Source: Eucalyptus grandis
Lineage: Eukaryota > Streptophyta > Magnoliopsida > Myrtales > Myrtaceae
Assembly (NCBI RefSeq): GCF_016545825.1
Contig: NC_052612.1
Location: forward strand, 42,701,738 to 42,765,737
Direction of reading: 5' to 3'
Length of the DNA stretch: 64,000 nucleotides
Below, piece by piece: positions 35,792-48,470 of this stretch (position 1 is the stretch's first letter; each line of letters opens with the position of its first letter). Below the pieces are notes generated by a model. It searched no databases and was not told the DNA's origin. It worked only from the letters and a program-made list of their open reading frames with translations. Position numbers and translations under genes: made by a program.

Positions 35792-36209
35792 TAAGTATCC
35801 CATTGTGCCAAATTTTGATACTTTGATGTTTTTTTCCCTCCTAAAATGCAATATGTATACTAAATACCCGCTACCCAACTCAAGGTTCAACAAAGCAACA
35901 AGAGCACTGAGTCCAACAATACCACTTTTAATCAACCGCGTGAATTATCTAACTTACTTTATCATGAGAGTTGACAATCCAAATCATATAATATTTCCGA
36001 ATAGCGATTCACATTTTCAATTCATTTTAGAAAGCAATGATCAAACTAAGTTCACAATGCTTTAAATATGAAAAGCAACAGATCATAATGCAAACCCTAG
36101 CAATGAAAATGTAGTCAATGTCCCGTCCCCATTTCATAAAACAAATGCTCCAAGCACTAGCACTTTCCTTTTAAATACAATGACATCCCATGCTTATCTT
36201 ATATCATAA

Positions 36210-36655
36210 TGTCACGGCCCGAAAGTTAGCATGTCCAAGAGGTTTCCATGGCACGGGCGTAACACGTGATGACCCTCGACCTATGTTCCCGAGATGTACA
36301 GTATTCTCCTGGGGGCGGGTGATACCGTATTTGTAGGCATACGATATAAATGCGAGTAGCTGGTAATTGGCAATGAATGCCGGTAGTTGGTAGATGGGGA
36401 GGTGCAATCTCCACCGTTAGATCTAAGGGAGATCTACGGATAGGGTTTGCCTTATACTTGTATATAAAGGGGTGTCCTCCCTCATTGTAACTCATTCACA
36501 ACATATATGAAAATCCAGAGCTTCTCTCTCATCAAGTGTTTCTCTCTCTAGAAGTTCGTTGTGAGTCGAGTGTGAAAGGCTGCTTAGGGGTAAAACCTTA
36601 AGGCCGCACGGGTGAATCGAGAGTTGATCGAGAGTTGATCGATCGGCCCGTGACA
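36210..36655 (+). repeat. 5' LTR of gypsy element
   Basis: 446 bp. A TATA box TATATAAAGG lies near 36471. The extreme ends form a 12-base near-perfect inverted repeat (TGTCACGGCCCG / CGGGCCGTGACA type), longer than the usual TG...CA. Confidence 0.94.
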
Positions 36656-36657
36656 AG

Positions 36658-36669
36658 TGGTATCAAAGC
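36658..36669 (+). other. Primer binding site of gypsy element
   Basis: TGGTATCAAAGC lies three bases after the LTR. It matches the initiator-methionine tRNA site except for one base (A for G). Confidence 0.85.
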
Positions 36670-36695
36670 TGATTTGCGATCCAAGCGCAAGTGCA

Positions 36696-39600
36696 ATGGC
36701 TGATCCACGATCTGATGAGGCGTTGGTCTTGGGTGACGACTGCGCTGATCGTGGGCGGAACGCCGAGAAGGGCGGTGTCCGATGGAAGAAGAACCGTGGT
36801 GGTTCAAAAGAGCCTATGGGGGATCTTGCACAACGGATGATGAAGCTAGAGTTGTTCGTCTCCGATGTCCAAGGATCGGTCGATGACCTAACCCAGACCG
36901 TGGACGGAGTTGACGCCGGAAGGGAGGAGCTGGTTGCGGAAGTGCAAGAGCTCAAGACCGGCATGGGAGAACTCCGCCACGAGTTGCTGGGGACCTTACA
37001 GGAGGAACTCACACAACGGTATGAACCCTTGGAGGCTGCAATGGCGGCCATGTGCGCGGAGATTGCGAAGCTTACGGGTAAGCTCGCGGAAGCACAAGCT
37101 GCACGCATGAACGGTGTCATCACGGTGCAAGGTCCACGGGTGGACACACCAAAGCCAAAAGAATTCCGAGGCTCGCGGGTGGCCAAGGACGTGGACAACT
37201 TTCTGTGGTACATGGAGCGATACTTCCAGGCCATGGGAATCAACGACGACCAGACTCGGGTAAACACTGCATCGATGTATTTAGCTGATAGTGCATTGTT
37301 GTGGTGGCGTCGTCGGTCGGATGATAGGTGTAGGAATCCTATCACGACCTGGAATGGTTTTGTCGAGGAGTTCCGACGGAACTATTTCCCCGCTTACGCG
37401 GAAGAGGAAGCTCGTGACGAGCTGAAGCGTCTCGAGCAGAAGAGCGGTGTGCGCGACTACATCAAGCGGTTCTCGGAGTTGCTACTCCAAATCCCCTCGA
37501 TGAATGAAGTCGAAGCGTTTCACCAGTTCATGGGTGGACTCAAGCCATGGACGAAGCAAGAGTTAAAGCGGTACAACGTGGGAGACCTCACTACGGCCAT
37601 GACCGTAGCCGAGTGGCTCGTGGAGTACAAGGCGTCGCCTTCCACATCCCAACCGGACACCCGTCCAAGGGACAAAGACACTGGTGGGGGAGATCGGGGT
37701 AGATTCAACAATCGCCCGACTGGAGCTAGACCGCCGAATGGTCCTCATCCTCACCGGGCTAATGCGGGACAAAACGGAGGTGGGCAAAGGAAGGTACGCT
37801 CATATAGCTGTTTCTTTTGCGACGGTCCGCACATGGCGCGGGATTGCCCGAACAAAGCCAAGCTGGCTGCTCTTTGCAAAGAGGACGAGCCTAGGGAGGA
37901 AGCGCGGTTGGGATCGTTGCGCCTCCTTAGCACGATCAAGGCCAAGAAGGCCAAAGAACCTAAGGGTTTGATGTTCGCGTACGTGAAGATCGGAGTGACT
38001 ACGGTGAGTGCGCTGGTGGACACGGGAGCATCCGACATCTTCATCTCAGAGGAGGCCGCGAAGAAACTTAACCTACGGGTTGAGAAGGGAGCCGGTTGGC
38101 TCAAGACCGTCAATTCAAAGGAAGTCCCTGCGATCGGGGTTGCAAGGGACGTGGAGCTACAACTCGGATCATGGAAAGGCAAGGAAACTCTAGAGGTAAT
38201 TCCACTTGACGACTACGATCTTGTCGTTGGAATTAAATTCCTAGATAGGATCCATGTCTTTGTTGTAGTTCCCTTTGCGGAATGTATATGCGTGTTGGAC
38301 AAGAGTAGCCAATGCATGATTCTGGTCCATCGTGAGTCGGAGCGTGATCGGAAGATGATCTCAGCCATACGACTCACCAAAGGAGCAAGGAAGGGAGAGG
38401 TGACCTTCCTGGCGGCCTTGAAGATTGAGGACGACGAGGGTAAAGGAAAGAAAGTCCCGACGGAAGCAACCCAAGTCCTCGACTCGTTCAAGGACGTCAT
38501 GCCTTCGGAGCTGCCGAAGAAGCTACCGCCCAAAAGGGAGGTGGATCACCGGATCGAGCTTGTGCCTGACGCTCGACCGCCTGCCACCTTACCGTATGGC
38601 GCCACCCGAGTTGGAAGAGTTGAGGAGGCAACTCAAGGAGCTGCTCGATGCCGGCTACATACGGCCGTCAAAAGCCCCGTTCGGTGCACCGGTCCTGTTC
38701 CAAAAGAAGCACGATGGGTCACTCCGGATGTGCATCGACTACCAGGCGCTGAACAAGCTGACCGTGAAGAACAAATACCCGATCCCGCTCATTGCGGATC
38801 TCTTTGATCAACTTGGGGGAGCTCAGTGGTTCACCAAGCTGGATCTTCGATCGGGATACTACCAAGTTCGGATCGCTGAAGGGGACGAGCCGAAAACAGC
38901 CTGCGTAACGCGGTATGGATCCTACGAGTTCCTGGTGATGCCGTTCGGCTTGACCAACGCTCCGGCCACTTTCTGCACAATGATGAACAAGGTACTCCAC
39001 CATTTCCTAGATAGGTTTGTAGTGGTTTATCTAGACGACATTGTGATTTATAGCTGAACGTTGGGAGAGCATGTCGAACATCTAAGGCAAGTCTTCCAAG
39101 TCTTGCGCGAGAACGAGCTGTTCGTCAAGCGCGAGAAGTGTGCCTTTGCACAAAAAGAAGTTCCGTTCTTGGGGCACATTGTCGGGGGTGAACGTGTGCG
39201 GATGGACAAGGCGAAGATTCAATCGATTGTCGAATGGGAGCCACCGACGAAGGTACCTGCGTTGAGGTCGTTCTTGGGCCTCACCAACTACTACCGACGG
39301 TTCGTGCGGAGCTACTCGAGCATCACCGTGCCACTCACGGACCTACTGAAGAAAGAGAGGGCGTGGGAGTGGACGGATCGATGCCAAAGAGCCTTCGACC
39401 GATTGAAGACGGCCATGACCGAGGAGCCGGTGTTGGTATTACCCGACCACACCAAGCCATATGAGGTGGAGACCGACGCATCGGATTATGCCATAGGAGG
39501 TGTCCTTATGCAAGATGGCCATCCGGTGGCGTTCGAGTCTCGATAGCTGAACGATACCGAGCGACGGTATACCGTTCAAGAGAAGGAGATGACCGCGGTG

Positions 39601-41313
39601 GTCCATTGCCTCCGGACGTGGAGACACTATCTCCTGGGATCGAAGTTCGTCGTGAAGACGGATAACGTAGCCACGAGCTACTTTCAGACCCAAAAGAAGT
39701 GGAGTCCGAAGCAAGCTCGATGGCAGGATTTTCTGGCGGAGTTCGACTACGCGCTGGAGTACAAGCCGGGGAAGGCCAACTCCGTAGTAGACGCGTTGAG
39801 TCGAAGGACGGAGCTGATGAGCCTCACGGTGAGTCGACCGAGCTGCCCTTGGGTCGAGCGCATCAAAGAAGGGCTGGAACATGATCCAAGAGGCCGAGCT
39901 CTCATTGGGTACACCAAGGAAGGTAAGACCTGACAGTTTTGGTGTGAGGACGAGCTCCTCTACACCAAGGGAAGGCGGTTGTATGTGCCTTTCTATGGGA
40001 AGCTAAGGAAGGAAATCTTGCGCGAGTGCCACGACTCGAAGTGGGCGGGTCATCCTGGGATCCACCGCACGTTGGCCCTCGTCGAAGATCGGTACTATTG
40101 GCCACAAATGCGCGACGACGTGGAGGCGTATGTGAAGACTTGTCTGGTTTGCCAACAAGACAAGCTGGAGCAACGGTCGTCGCCGGGCTTGCTGGAGCCA
40201 CTTCCCGTCCCAACTCGTCCATGGGAAAGCATTTCCATGGACTTCATCGTCAACCTACCGAAGTCCGAAGGGTGCCGGACTCTAATGGTGGTGGTTGACC
40301 GGTTTTCAAAGTATGCAACCTTTGTGCCTGCGACAAAGGATTGCCCGGCCGAAGAGGCGGCCAAGTTGTTCATGAAGCACGTAGTGAAGTACTGGGGAGT
40401 GCCAAGAACGATCGTGAGTGATCGGGATCCCCGCTTCACGGGACGTTTCTGGTCCGAATTGTTCAAGTTGCTGGGGTCGGAGCTGAACATGTCAACGAGT
40501 CTGCATCCCCAAACCGACGGTCAGATGGAGCGGGTCAATGCACTCTTGGAGATCTACCTCCGGCACTACGTGAGCACGACGCAAGTGAATTGGGCGAAGT
40601 TAATCGACGTAGCCCAGTTCTCCTACAACTTGCAGCGGAGCGAGTCAACCGGCCAGAGTCCGTTCGAGGTTGCAACTGGGCAGCAACCGAACACCCCGAG
40701 CACCATTGCTTCGGGTTACCGGGGGAGTAGCCCGCCCGCGTACAAGTTCGCCAAGAACATGCAAGAAGAGGCGGACTTGGCCCGGGCGTGTCTACACAAA
40801 GCCTCCAAACGCATGAAGAAATGGGCGGACAAGAAGCGACGGCACGTGGAGTTCCAAGTTGGAGATCAAGTGCTGGCCAAGCTGCACGTGGTTCTTCGAT
40901 ACAAGGACGTGCACAAGGGGTTGATCCGTCACTACGATGGGCCATTTCGAGTGCTACAACGGATTGGAAAGGTCGCATACAAATCGGAGCTACCACCAAA
41001 GCTCAAAGTGCATCCGGTGTTCCACGTAAGTATGCTTAAACCTTTTCAAATTGATGAGGAAGACCCGGATCGAGGGAAGTCACAACGAGCACCGCTCGGG
41101 GCAAAGACCTCGTATGATCGAGAAGTCGAGAGCATCTTGGCGGATCGAGTCATACGGAAGAGGTATTGTGCGGCCAAGCGCGAATATTTGATCCGATGGA
41201 AAGGTCTTCCGAAGAGCGAAGCCAGTTGGGAGCCCGAGGAGAGTCTTTGGCAGTTCAAGAAAGAGATAGAAGATTTCCATGCCGAAGACGCGACGAGGGC
41301 GTCGCCTGATTAG
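36696..41313 (+). pseudogene. gypsy gag-pol with chromodomain, broken
   Basis: The likely start is ATG 36696 (MADPRSDEAL). Gag carries a coiled-coil-like N-terminus and a CCHC finger (CFFCDGPHMARDC, from 37809). Protease DTGAS lies near 38018. Reverse transcriptase spans about 38600-39060 with YLDD near 39030, and RNase H about 39440-39800. Integrase spans about 39980-40700 with an HHCC finger, and its D, D and E residues are visible. A chromodomain occupies about 41105-41290. Breaks: a frame change near 38597 (net +1, consistent with loss of 2 or 5 bases) at the gag/protease to reverse transcriptase junction, and stops at 39055-39057 (TGA), 39544-39546 (TAG) and 39931-39933 (TGA). Everything after 39934 is open to the end. 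Confidence 0.93.
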
Positions 41314-41324
41314 GTGGGGGAGAA
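41311..41324 (+). other. Polypurine tract of gypsy element
   Basis: TAGGTGGGGGAGAA directly precedes the 3' LTR and overlaps the end of the coding region (stop TAG). Confidence 0.85.
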
Positions 41325-41770
41325 TGTCACGGCCCGAAAGTTAGCATGTCCAAGAGGTTTCCATGGCACGGGCGTAACACGTGATGACCCTCGACCTATG
41401 TTCCCGAGATGTACAGTATTCTCCTAGGGGCGGGTGATACCATATTTGTAGGCATACGATATAAATGCGAGTAGCTGGTAATTGGCAATGAATGCCGGTA
41501 GTTGGTAGATGGGGAGGTGCAATCTCCACCGTTAGATCTAAGGGAGATCTACGGATAGGGTTTGCCTTATATTTGTATATAAAGGGGTGTCCTCCCTCAT
41601 TGTAACTTATTCACAACATATATGAAAATCCAGAGCTTCTCTCTCATCAAGTGTTTCTCTCTCTAGAAGTTCGTTGTGAGTCGAGTGTGAAAGGCTGCTT
41701 AGGGGTAAAACTTTAAGGCCGCACAGGTGAATCGAGAGTTGATCGAGAGTTGATCGATCGGCCCGCGACA
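41325..41770 (+). repeat. 3' LTR of gypsy element
   Basis: 446 bp, equal in length to the 5' LTR, with 7 transition differences. It is followed by ATAA and the resumed duplicon B sequence. Confidence 0.94.
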
Positions 41771-44700
41771 ATAACATATACAAAAGTTTTCAAGAAAAAA
41801 AATACGTGGTAAATTTATAGGAAATAAAGGCACCATCACCTAAATTCGCAATCTTATCAAAGAAACATTAACCAAATGCAAAACTTCCTCAACGACAAAT
41901 CTCGACTAAGACTCTACTAAGAGACTCTTTTTGGGTCAAACATCAACTCACTTCACGATATAATTATTATTAAAAAAAAATGGTATTTAGAGTACATTTG
42001 TTGTGTAAAATTGGATTGGGCATTTCCTACTATTTTGGTTATTTGAATTGACATAGTAAAGCATCTCTTGAAATGGTTTGTGGGGTAGGAAGATTTGAGG
42101 AATGATGTGTGAAATGTGATAAAGGTCATAGGTCACTCGATTTCTTCACGTTAAATTAAGTACTTTTGGTAGTTAAGGGGAATCCACATACATGATCGTT
42201 TGCACAAGCTTGAAGTCAACACCGTCCTTACAAGAGCATGATTTTACTAATGAACAGCTGGGAAGTGCAATGACTCAATTTCAAATAGGATGAGTAACGA
42301 GAAGGAATTAGATTGAACATGTATTATTAAGTGGATAGTAATTTGTGTGCTTTTATAAGTGGATTGGAACTCCTATCCAGGGCGGGGAGTTTGGGTTAAA
42401 AGATTATTACTTGACCAGAAGAATAAATAAGAAATGATGACACGGACCTAATTGAATATGCTTACCAGATTTGATCAAATCTGGAAATCAGCTATTCTAG
42501 CCTCTGGTCTACTACGGCTTTGGGGCCTGTTGTCCTTGAGGCCATCAGGGTCGAACAGAACAAACAGTTGCTCCGGTTAAATTCGTGCTGGGCTTGATCC
42601 GACCAGACGAAGTGGATGGGACTGAGTTTTCAATCGAGGGATCATCAGTCATGTTCCCAATCCAGCAAGATCCTTCGCTACCATATCATTCACACGAACA
42701 GCAAATTGCAGTAGTTCGTAGACATGCCCAAACCAAATTCAACATGTGCGTGCGCTTCCTGCCCCCTTAAGTTCCAATAACGAACTCTTTGATAACATGA
42801 AATTTGTCCTCCGCACGAGTGTAAGCGTTATCTGATATGCTCTATGTGTTAGGAACGTGAATCTTTGGAAAGAAAATAGAGAAGAAAATAAGCGAATTTT
42901 TACATGAAAAAACCCTTTTATAATAGAGAAAAATCACCACTAGACAATCTCTCCACCATCAATATCAGTAACAAGTTTTGGCATTACAGTTACAAATTAT
43001 ATTGCCCCAATTTAGAGCAAGAGTATAGGCCATAAATTACATATATGCCATTAATAGTAGTTAAAACTCTCTTCTCTACTTTAACACGAGATTACATATA
43101 TGTCATTACTAGTAAAAGTTTTGCGCTTAAATAATATTTTCCTCTGTCAGACTTTGCAACCCTATCACTGTGCACCTGTCTCACATCAATTCGAGTTTTG
43201 ATCGAACATGACATGTGTAATGCCTTAAATACATAAAACAAATGCGAGTTTCTTCTCTTCTTTCGCTAAAATCATTATTTTCTCGGATAGCTCAATCAGA
43301 CACTAGAGATCGATGTGAATTGTAAATACCATGGAGTCACTCTTTCACAATGATTTACTTGACTAGTAGCACCAAAGAATATCCTAAGAGAAAAATTATG
43401 AAATGAAATGTGAAGATATCTTATTTCGATTATTTCTAAGTGGGCCTTATATTCACGTACGATGAGAAAATCAAAAAAGTAAAGTGCTCGAATCCGTCTC
43501 TTCCACGTGGTCATCCACTAATGAATTCGCATACGCCATCAAAATCATTCAGATTGGAAAATTTGATTCGTCCCACGCTCATCGTGTCCAATGGTCCCAA
43601 CTGATAGGATTTATTAATGGACCGGCTTGATGGATTTATTGAATCTTAGGTAAAGATCGTACGTCAAAACTCAAAAGGCACCACACGTTGCAAGTGCTAA
43701 CTTAACTGCTCGAGCGTGCAATTGACCATCGCGTCGTCGTCCGATTCGCAACCACAAAAGTCCGACCCCCGACACATTTTTTCTCACTTGGACAACAACC
43801 CACGAAGTTTCAGGAAAGTTCGAAAAGCTTAAGATAAGTCTCCCAGGCTTCAATATTAAAAGAGATCCGCATTGCACGAGAGCTCGCGCTCGTACGCAGT
43901 CGTATACGCCAAAAACGAGAAGTTGGAAATGTCCACCGCCCGTCCCGGTTTTCTCAGATTGACTAGTCTTTTTATCTTGTCCCGACAAACTTATCGACCC
44001 AATGGATCAACGATTGCTATTATTTTAGAGGTGTAAAAAGTAATGGTTTGCGCACTTGGCGTGGGTCCCATTATAATCCCAAAGCGAAGAAGAAAACAAC
44101 TGTTGCTGCGTCGCGTTGCGTGGGACTTGTGTTGGGATGCATGTTCGATGCTCCCTCATCGGTCTCCTCTTCTGAATTTCTTATGTATCGGGTTAGTCGT
44201 AAGCCCGTCGCTATTAACTATTAATTAAAGAAGAAAAGGGTGCTTGGCGCGCTCCGCTCGCTTCCCGCCAACCGCCTGTTTTCGATGACTTCCTCCGGTC
44301 GTGGCGTGTTAAGTCTGAGGCCATATTGCGCTACGAACGTGCTGGAGATATGCTTTTTGGTTGAAAAATGCTGCTATAATGGCAAGGCTACTGAATTTGT
44401 TAAGAAGAAAAGGCAAAACCTTACCACCTAACTTGATGTCATTACCTCAAAGCTGAACTGACAACGTCGTCCCCCGATGATAATATTATCGAATCTCTGC
44501 CTATTCTAATCCTTCGACCCAAGTCGTAAAGTACAAAACATATCGCACCTTGAGCGCACGACGAATCGCCAAATAAAAGGTCGAACGCCAAAAAAGTAAG
44601 CAGACAAAGCGGGGTGCCAAGGGATAACGGTATAAAATCGATGTGTTCAAAAGCGTATATGCTTATCTGAAAGCTGGACGAGCATACACTGCTCATTCGG

Positions 44701-44879
44701 CGCTTGATGGCGACCTCTTTTGTTAGGAGAAAGATCGAGATTTCATACCTTGGCTCCGTTCATATTTTTAGCGATTTCAACTAGACGCCTTTTTATATTC
44801 TCGAGTATTCAAAGAAAGCAGCAGCTCCTTTCGTCTTTTTATTCCAGTTCCCATGTATTAAAATGTTTACTTTATACTA

Positions 44880-45357
44880 TCCACCCCATTGGTGGTCGCG
44901 TAGTTTGCATCAAATCCTCGCGGTCGCTTGTGCGACTCACCCGTGATCCAAGAGAGGTGGATCCGCTCGGGTCGCCCCGAGTTTTCGCCGTCGGCTGTAT
45001 GGGAGTTTCTGAGTCACCAAAAACTCATTTCAAACCTACACAAGTCCTTAAACTTCTCACGGAAGGTAAAGGCAGGAGAACCGCTCAGGGGTGAGTGCTC
45101 CCGTACTTGCCTTCCCCAGCCTCTCAGTCGGCTGATAAAAACATCGACTGGAAATTAGGGAGGTTCATTGTGGTGAAGATAAACACCACGTCTGGAGCAA
45201 TCTAGGCTACGACTGGGCTGGCATGGGTAACCAATCCCTATGCTCGCCCGGCGTGAATGGGTGAGGGTGAAATACCCTCTGCTGGCTGAACATGCCTAAC
45301 GGCACTGTTCCAAAACCAACAGGTTCAGTCAATACTCCCGGATTTTGGAACAGTGCC
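44880..45357. other. Unexplained ~0.48-kb insert ending in a perfect hairpin
   Basis: Duplicon A lacks this stretch: its corresponding sequence runs directly from GTTTACTCCGTACTC to GCAGCGGGGTGCAATGG. The insert is GC-richer than its surroundings and unrelated to the other elements here. Its right end is a perfect 15-bp inverted repeat, GGCACTGTTCCAAAA (45301-45315) and TTTTGGAACAGTGCC (45343-45357), around a 27-base loop. No protein is recognised. It could be organelle DNA inserted in the nucleus or an unknown transposon end. Confidence 0.6.
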
Positions 45358-46535
45358 GCTTGCAGCGGGATGCAGTGGGAGTTGAAGCTTTATGCGCGCA
45401 TGCGACTTGTTTTCTCCATGGACGGAGAGAGAAGACGGAAAGCGGTCCTACTCTTTACAGCTTTTCGCGACTGTCGTACATGGCGTGGAAACAAGGACAT
45501 GTCCCTCGCGTCCCGATGGAACACAGCCCACAAGTTTCAATCATGGAGGTGAAAAAGGATGTAAGACCATGAATTGTCACTTTTGCTGCAAGAACACTGG
45601 CAACAGACTTTCAAGGCGTGATTTAATCGTCTCGTCTCAACGGAAGAAGAACAGCTTTCGGAAGATCGCCGGAGAGGCGACCTCTTCTTCCCCGGCGATC
45701 TTCCCCGTCGGAATGGGGAAAGATTTTTTCAAGAATGGCAGGAAGAGAAAAGTGTCCTGAATCTAGAAGAGTGTGCCCGAGACTTTCAACCGGCCTTCCG
45801 AATTAGGAAACCCATTTGAGAGTTTGACTTAGGACCGTGGCAATAATCGACCGGGTAAAAAACAAAATTAAAAAGAAAATGAAGAATACATCCGATTTGG
45901 GAACTCGATTGGACCACATTTAAGCTCCTCCTCACGTTGTTGATAAATGGTTCCCCTTATCCCCAACGAACGTACTTCGGATAGCATGTTGGGATCGCAG
46001 ATGAACCCTGCAGATCTGGGTCGCCGACAGATTCGATCGAGCGAGCGAGCGAGCGAGCGACCTTCGATAGATCCGAGGAATCGTATCTAGTCCTAAATTT
46101 AATGCCCGAGAATGGAGATTCAATCATCAAGTCGAGCAAATGGGGTCGTAGAAAATCGCATCCGGATATAAAGAACCCAAAACACAGAGAAAACAAGAGT
46201 CCCAAGTTCCATTTTTTAAGTTCACTCGCGTATGTACGGCAGTGAGAGAGACACAAAAAAATTACAGATCCTCCCATCACAAAACAATCCTGGCCGTTGA
46301 TCTCTTCCTTACCCAAAGATCTCAACCCTCGCCACCCGACCGAGTTCCGTCGACATCATTTTAAAAAGAGGGGGAAGAAAAAGCACGTAAAAGAAGAAGG
46401 CAAAAATAACAACGGCGTACGGTACGATCATCAGTAGCAGGAAATACCGACCGACTGACTGACTGACTTCAGATCCTTATCGACTCTATAATATGATGCA
46501 TTGGATCGCGACGGTGATGACTACGATCGTCATCA

Positions 46536-46984
46536 TCATCTCGGCAGCTCCATCATCCGAGTGAAGTCCTCGAAGCACACGAACCCGTCCCCGTTCTTGT
46601 CCACCTCCGAGATCATGCGGCGGCACTCCTCGAGCGTGCACCGCTCGTCCCCGAACGCCGCGAACACCCCGAGGAGCTCCTCCGCCGTGATTTTCCCGTC
46701 GTGGTCCGCGTCGAAGAACTCGAACGTCTCCCGCAGCTCGGCGTCGTCGCAGGCCGGCCCGCACGCCGGACCCACCCGGCTCAGCAGCTCCTCGATGCTC
46801 ACGGCGGCGTCCTCCCCTCGCCGTGGCACCCCACCTCGCTCAGCATCACCGCCACCTCGTCCCGGCTGCCGAGCCGGCTGAGCAGGGCCTCGAGCTCCTT
46901 CCGCGAGAGGATCCGTCGCCGTCCCGGTCGATGAGCCCGAACGCGCGGGCGAGCTCGAGGTTGCTGCCGGCCCAGACCCCGCCC

Positions 46985-47017
<33 letters not shown>

Positions 47018-47211
47018 GAGGACGCTGGTCGGGGTCAGGGACTCGCCCTTGAGGACGGAGGAGGAGGATTCGTCCGAGGAGGAGGAGGACGACGAGGCGG
47101 CGCCGAAGGAAGGCGTTTCGGGCGGGACGCGACGGATCGGCCCTTCCGGGACCCGAAGAGGTGCTTAGGGCTGAGCTTGAGCGCCTTGGAGGTGATCTTG
47201 ACGAGCCTCAT
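46536..47211 (-). pseudogene. CML36-like: Calmodulin-like EF-hand protein, CML35/36-type (frames broken)
   Basis: Single-exon gene for a calcium sensor of about 225 residues. The basic N-terminus (MRLVKITSKALKLSPK), serine-rich linker, glycine run and C-terminus FEDFTRMMELPR match the Arabidopsis CML35/CML36 layout. EF-hand 1 contains DRDGDG. Loop 2 is degenerate (GCHGEG). EF-hand 3 is DADHDGKITAEE and EF-hand 4 DKNGDGFVCFED. The frame is broken at about 47119-47128, in the GGC repeat 46981-47016, at about 46910 and at about 46815. Three of these are consistent with single-base losses and one with +1 or -2. There are no substitution stops in the true frames and the protein is otherwise well conserved, so sequencing error is as likely as pseudogenisation. 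Only the last 97 codons (46536-46829) are in one open frame. Confidence 0.8.
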
Positions 47212-47420
47212 GGCGAGCTAGAGCTAGAGAGAGAAAGTGAATGCGACGGTAGTTGAGGAGAGAGAGAGAGAGAGAGTGGAGAAAAGAGAGAGCGGTGGTG
47301 GAAAGTGGTAGGAAGGTGGAGGTGCTTAAATGATGGAGTGGGGAGTCCGGAGACTGCAATGGCAGCAGCTTCCGCGAAGCTTCGTGTAGATAATTTCTGA
47401 GAGGTATTTATAGGATGTGA
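47212..47420 (-). promoter_or_regulatory. CML gene 5' leader and TATA box
   Basis: On the minus strand a CTATAAATA box lies at about 47405-47413. It is followed towards the gene by a GA/CT-rich leader with a (GA)n run at about 47258-47275. The spacing of about 190 bases to the start codon fits a normal plant leader. Confidence 0.6.
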
Positions 47421-48425
47421 ATACTGCCCTGGGCCCCACCCTGGAAGGACAAAAAAAAAACTCCAATTTGGGTATTAGTAAATTTTATCTCTCTTTTTTT
47501 TTTTTCTATTCCTTTTCGTAGTGGGACAGTTGGACTTTAAGCACCTACTTAATTTTCATTTATTTACATTAACAAGTGTCCGCAATACTTATTAGGTACG
47601 TTCCACATTAGGATATTAATTAAAAAATGGTATGAAAAATGCCGATATAATGCAAATTATATTTTTTTCATTACCCTTTTGCTGCGGACTAATGATCATA
47701 AAAATATATAAATCGATTGTACGTTGAAAATGCATCACTGTAATAATTTGTTTATGAGTTTTTCATTTTTTCTCTCTCTTTTATGGTTAGACAAAACTTG
47801 TAGTGATTCACGATAGACGACTCCAATGATTGGTTTGGCCTCCGACATTAGGAGGAAAACACTTCGAACCACGGATATCGCCAATTAATTATCATTATAT
47901 ACGTGTTATCAATCTCGTCACAGTTGATTCGATACATACAAACATACATTTTGCTTTTATTTTCTATTGCTCAATTACATCGCATTTCGCTATCATGCCC
48001 CCGGCATAAAATAACTTCTGCAATGTTCGAAGGTGTTCATTAAAATGCGAGCAAGGTGGTTGCCTGCTTTCTTGCTTTCACCGCGAAAGCGACGCTTCTC
48101 GGCGTCGGTTGCCACCTGGAAAGTGGCTTCGGATGTTTTTGCCACACGGGATGGGATGCCCTTGAGAAGACACTATGGTTGCCAGCGCCCTTCTAAGCAG
48201 AATTGTGAATTCAGATTGGAAAATTACCCAAAAGGAAAGGGCTCTTGAGGAATCCTCAGGAATCTGATTTCCTCATGGTTGCCAGACAATGATTTGGATG
48301 AAGAGGTGGGTGTTTGGACTTTGCTGACCCAAATAATTGGCATGCCTTTCTAGGTAGAAAGAATAAGGAAATTTGTCAAAACCAAAAAAATAATAATTAT
48401 AAAAATTAGAGGAGGAATAGGAAAA

Positions 48426-48470
<45 letters not shown>

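Larger units (their letters stand above)
36210..41770 (+). mobile_element. Ty3/gypsy chromovirus LTR retrotransposon, young but broken
   Basis: Two 446-bp LTRs (36210-36655 and 41325-41770) start TGTCACGGCCCG and end CGGCCCGYGACA. By eye they differ at 7 positions, all transitions (about 98.4 percent identical). The target duplication is ATAA (36206-36209, 41771-41774). Duplicon A near 24033 shows the empty site ATATCATAACATA. Domain order is gag, protease, reverse transcriptase, RNase H, integrase, chromodomain, so it is a chromovirus. The gag zinc finger wording suggests the Galadriel clade (tentative). It is not autonomous because of three stops and one frameshift. Confidence 0.95.

Noticed and set aside
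44880..45357. Helitron
   Set aside because: There is a hairpin at the right end, but no CTRR terminus follows it and no TC start in an A/T site is clear.
46501..46934. Plus-strand open frames over the CML gene
   Set aside because: Shadows of the conserved minus-strand EF-hand coding sequence.
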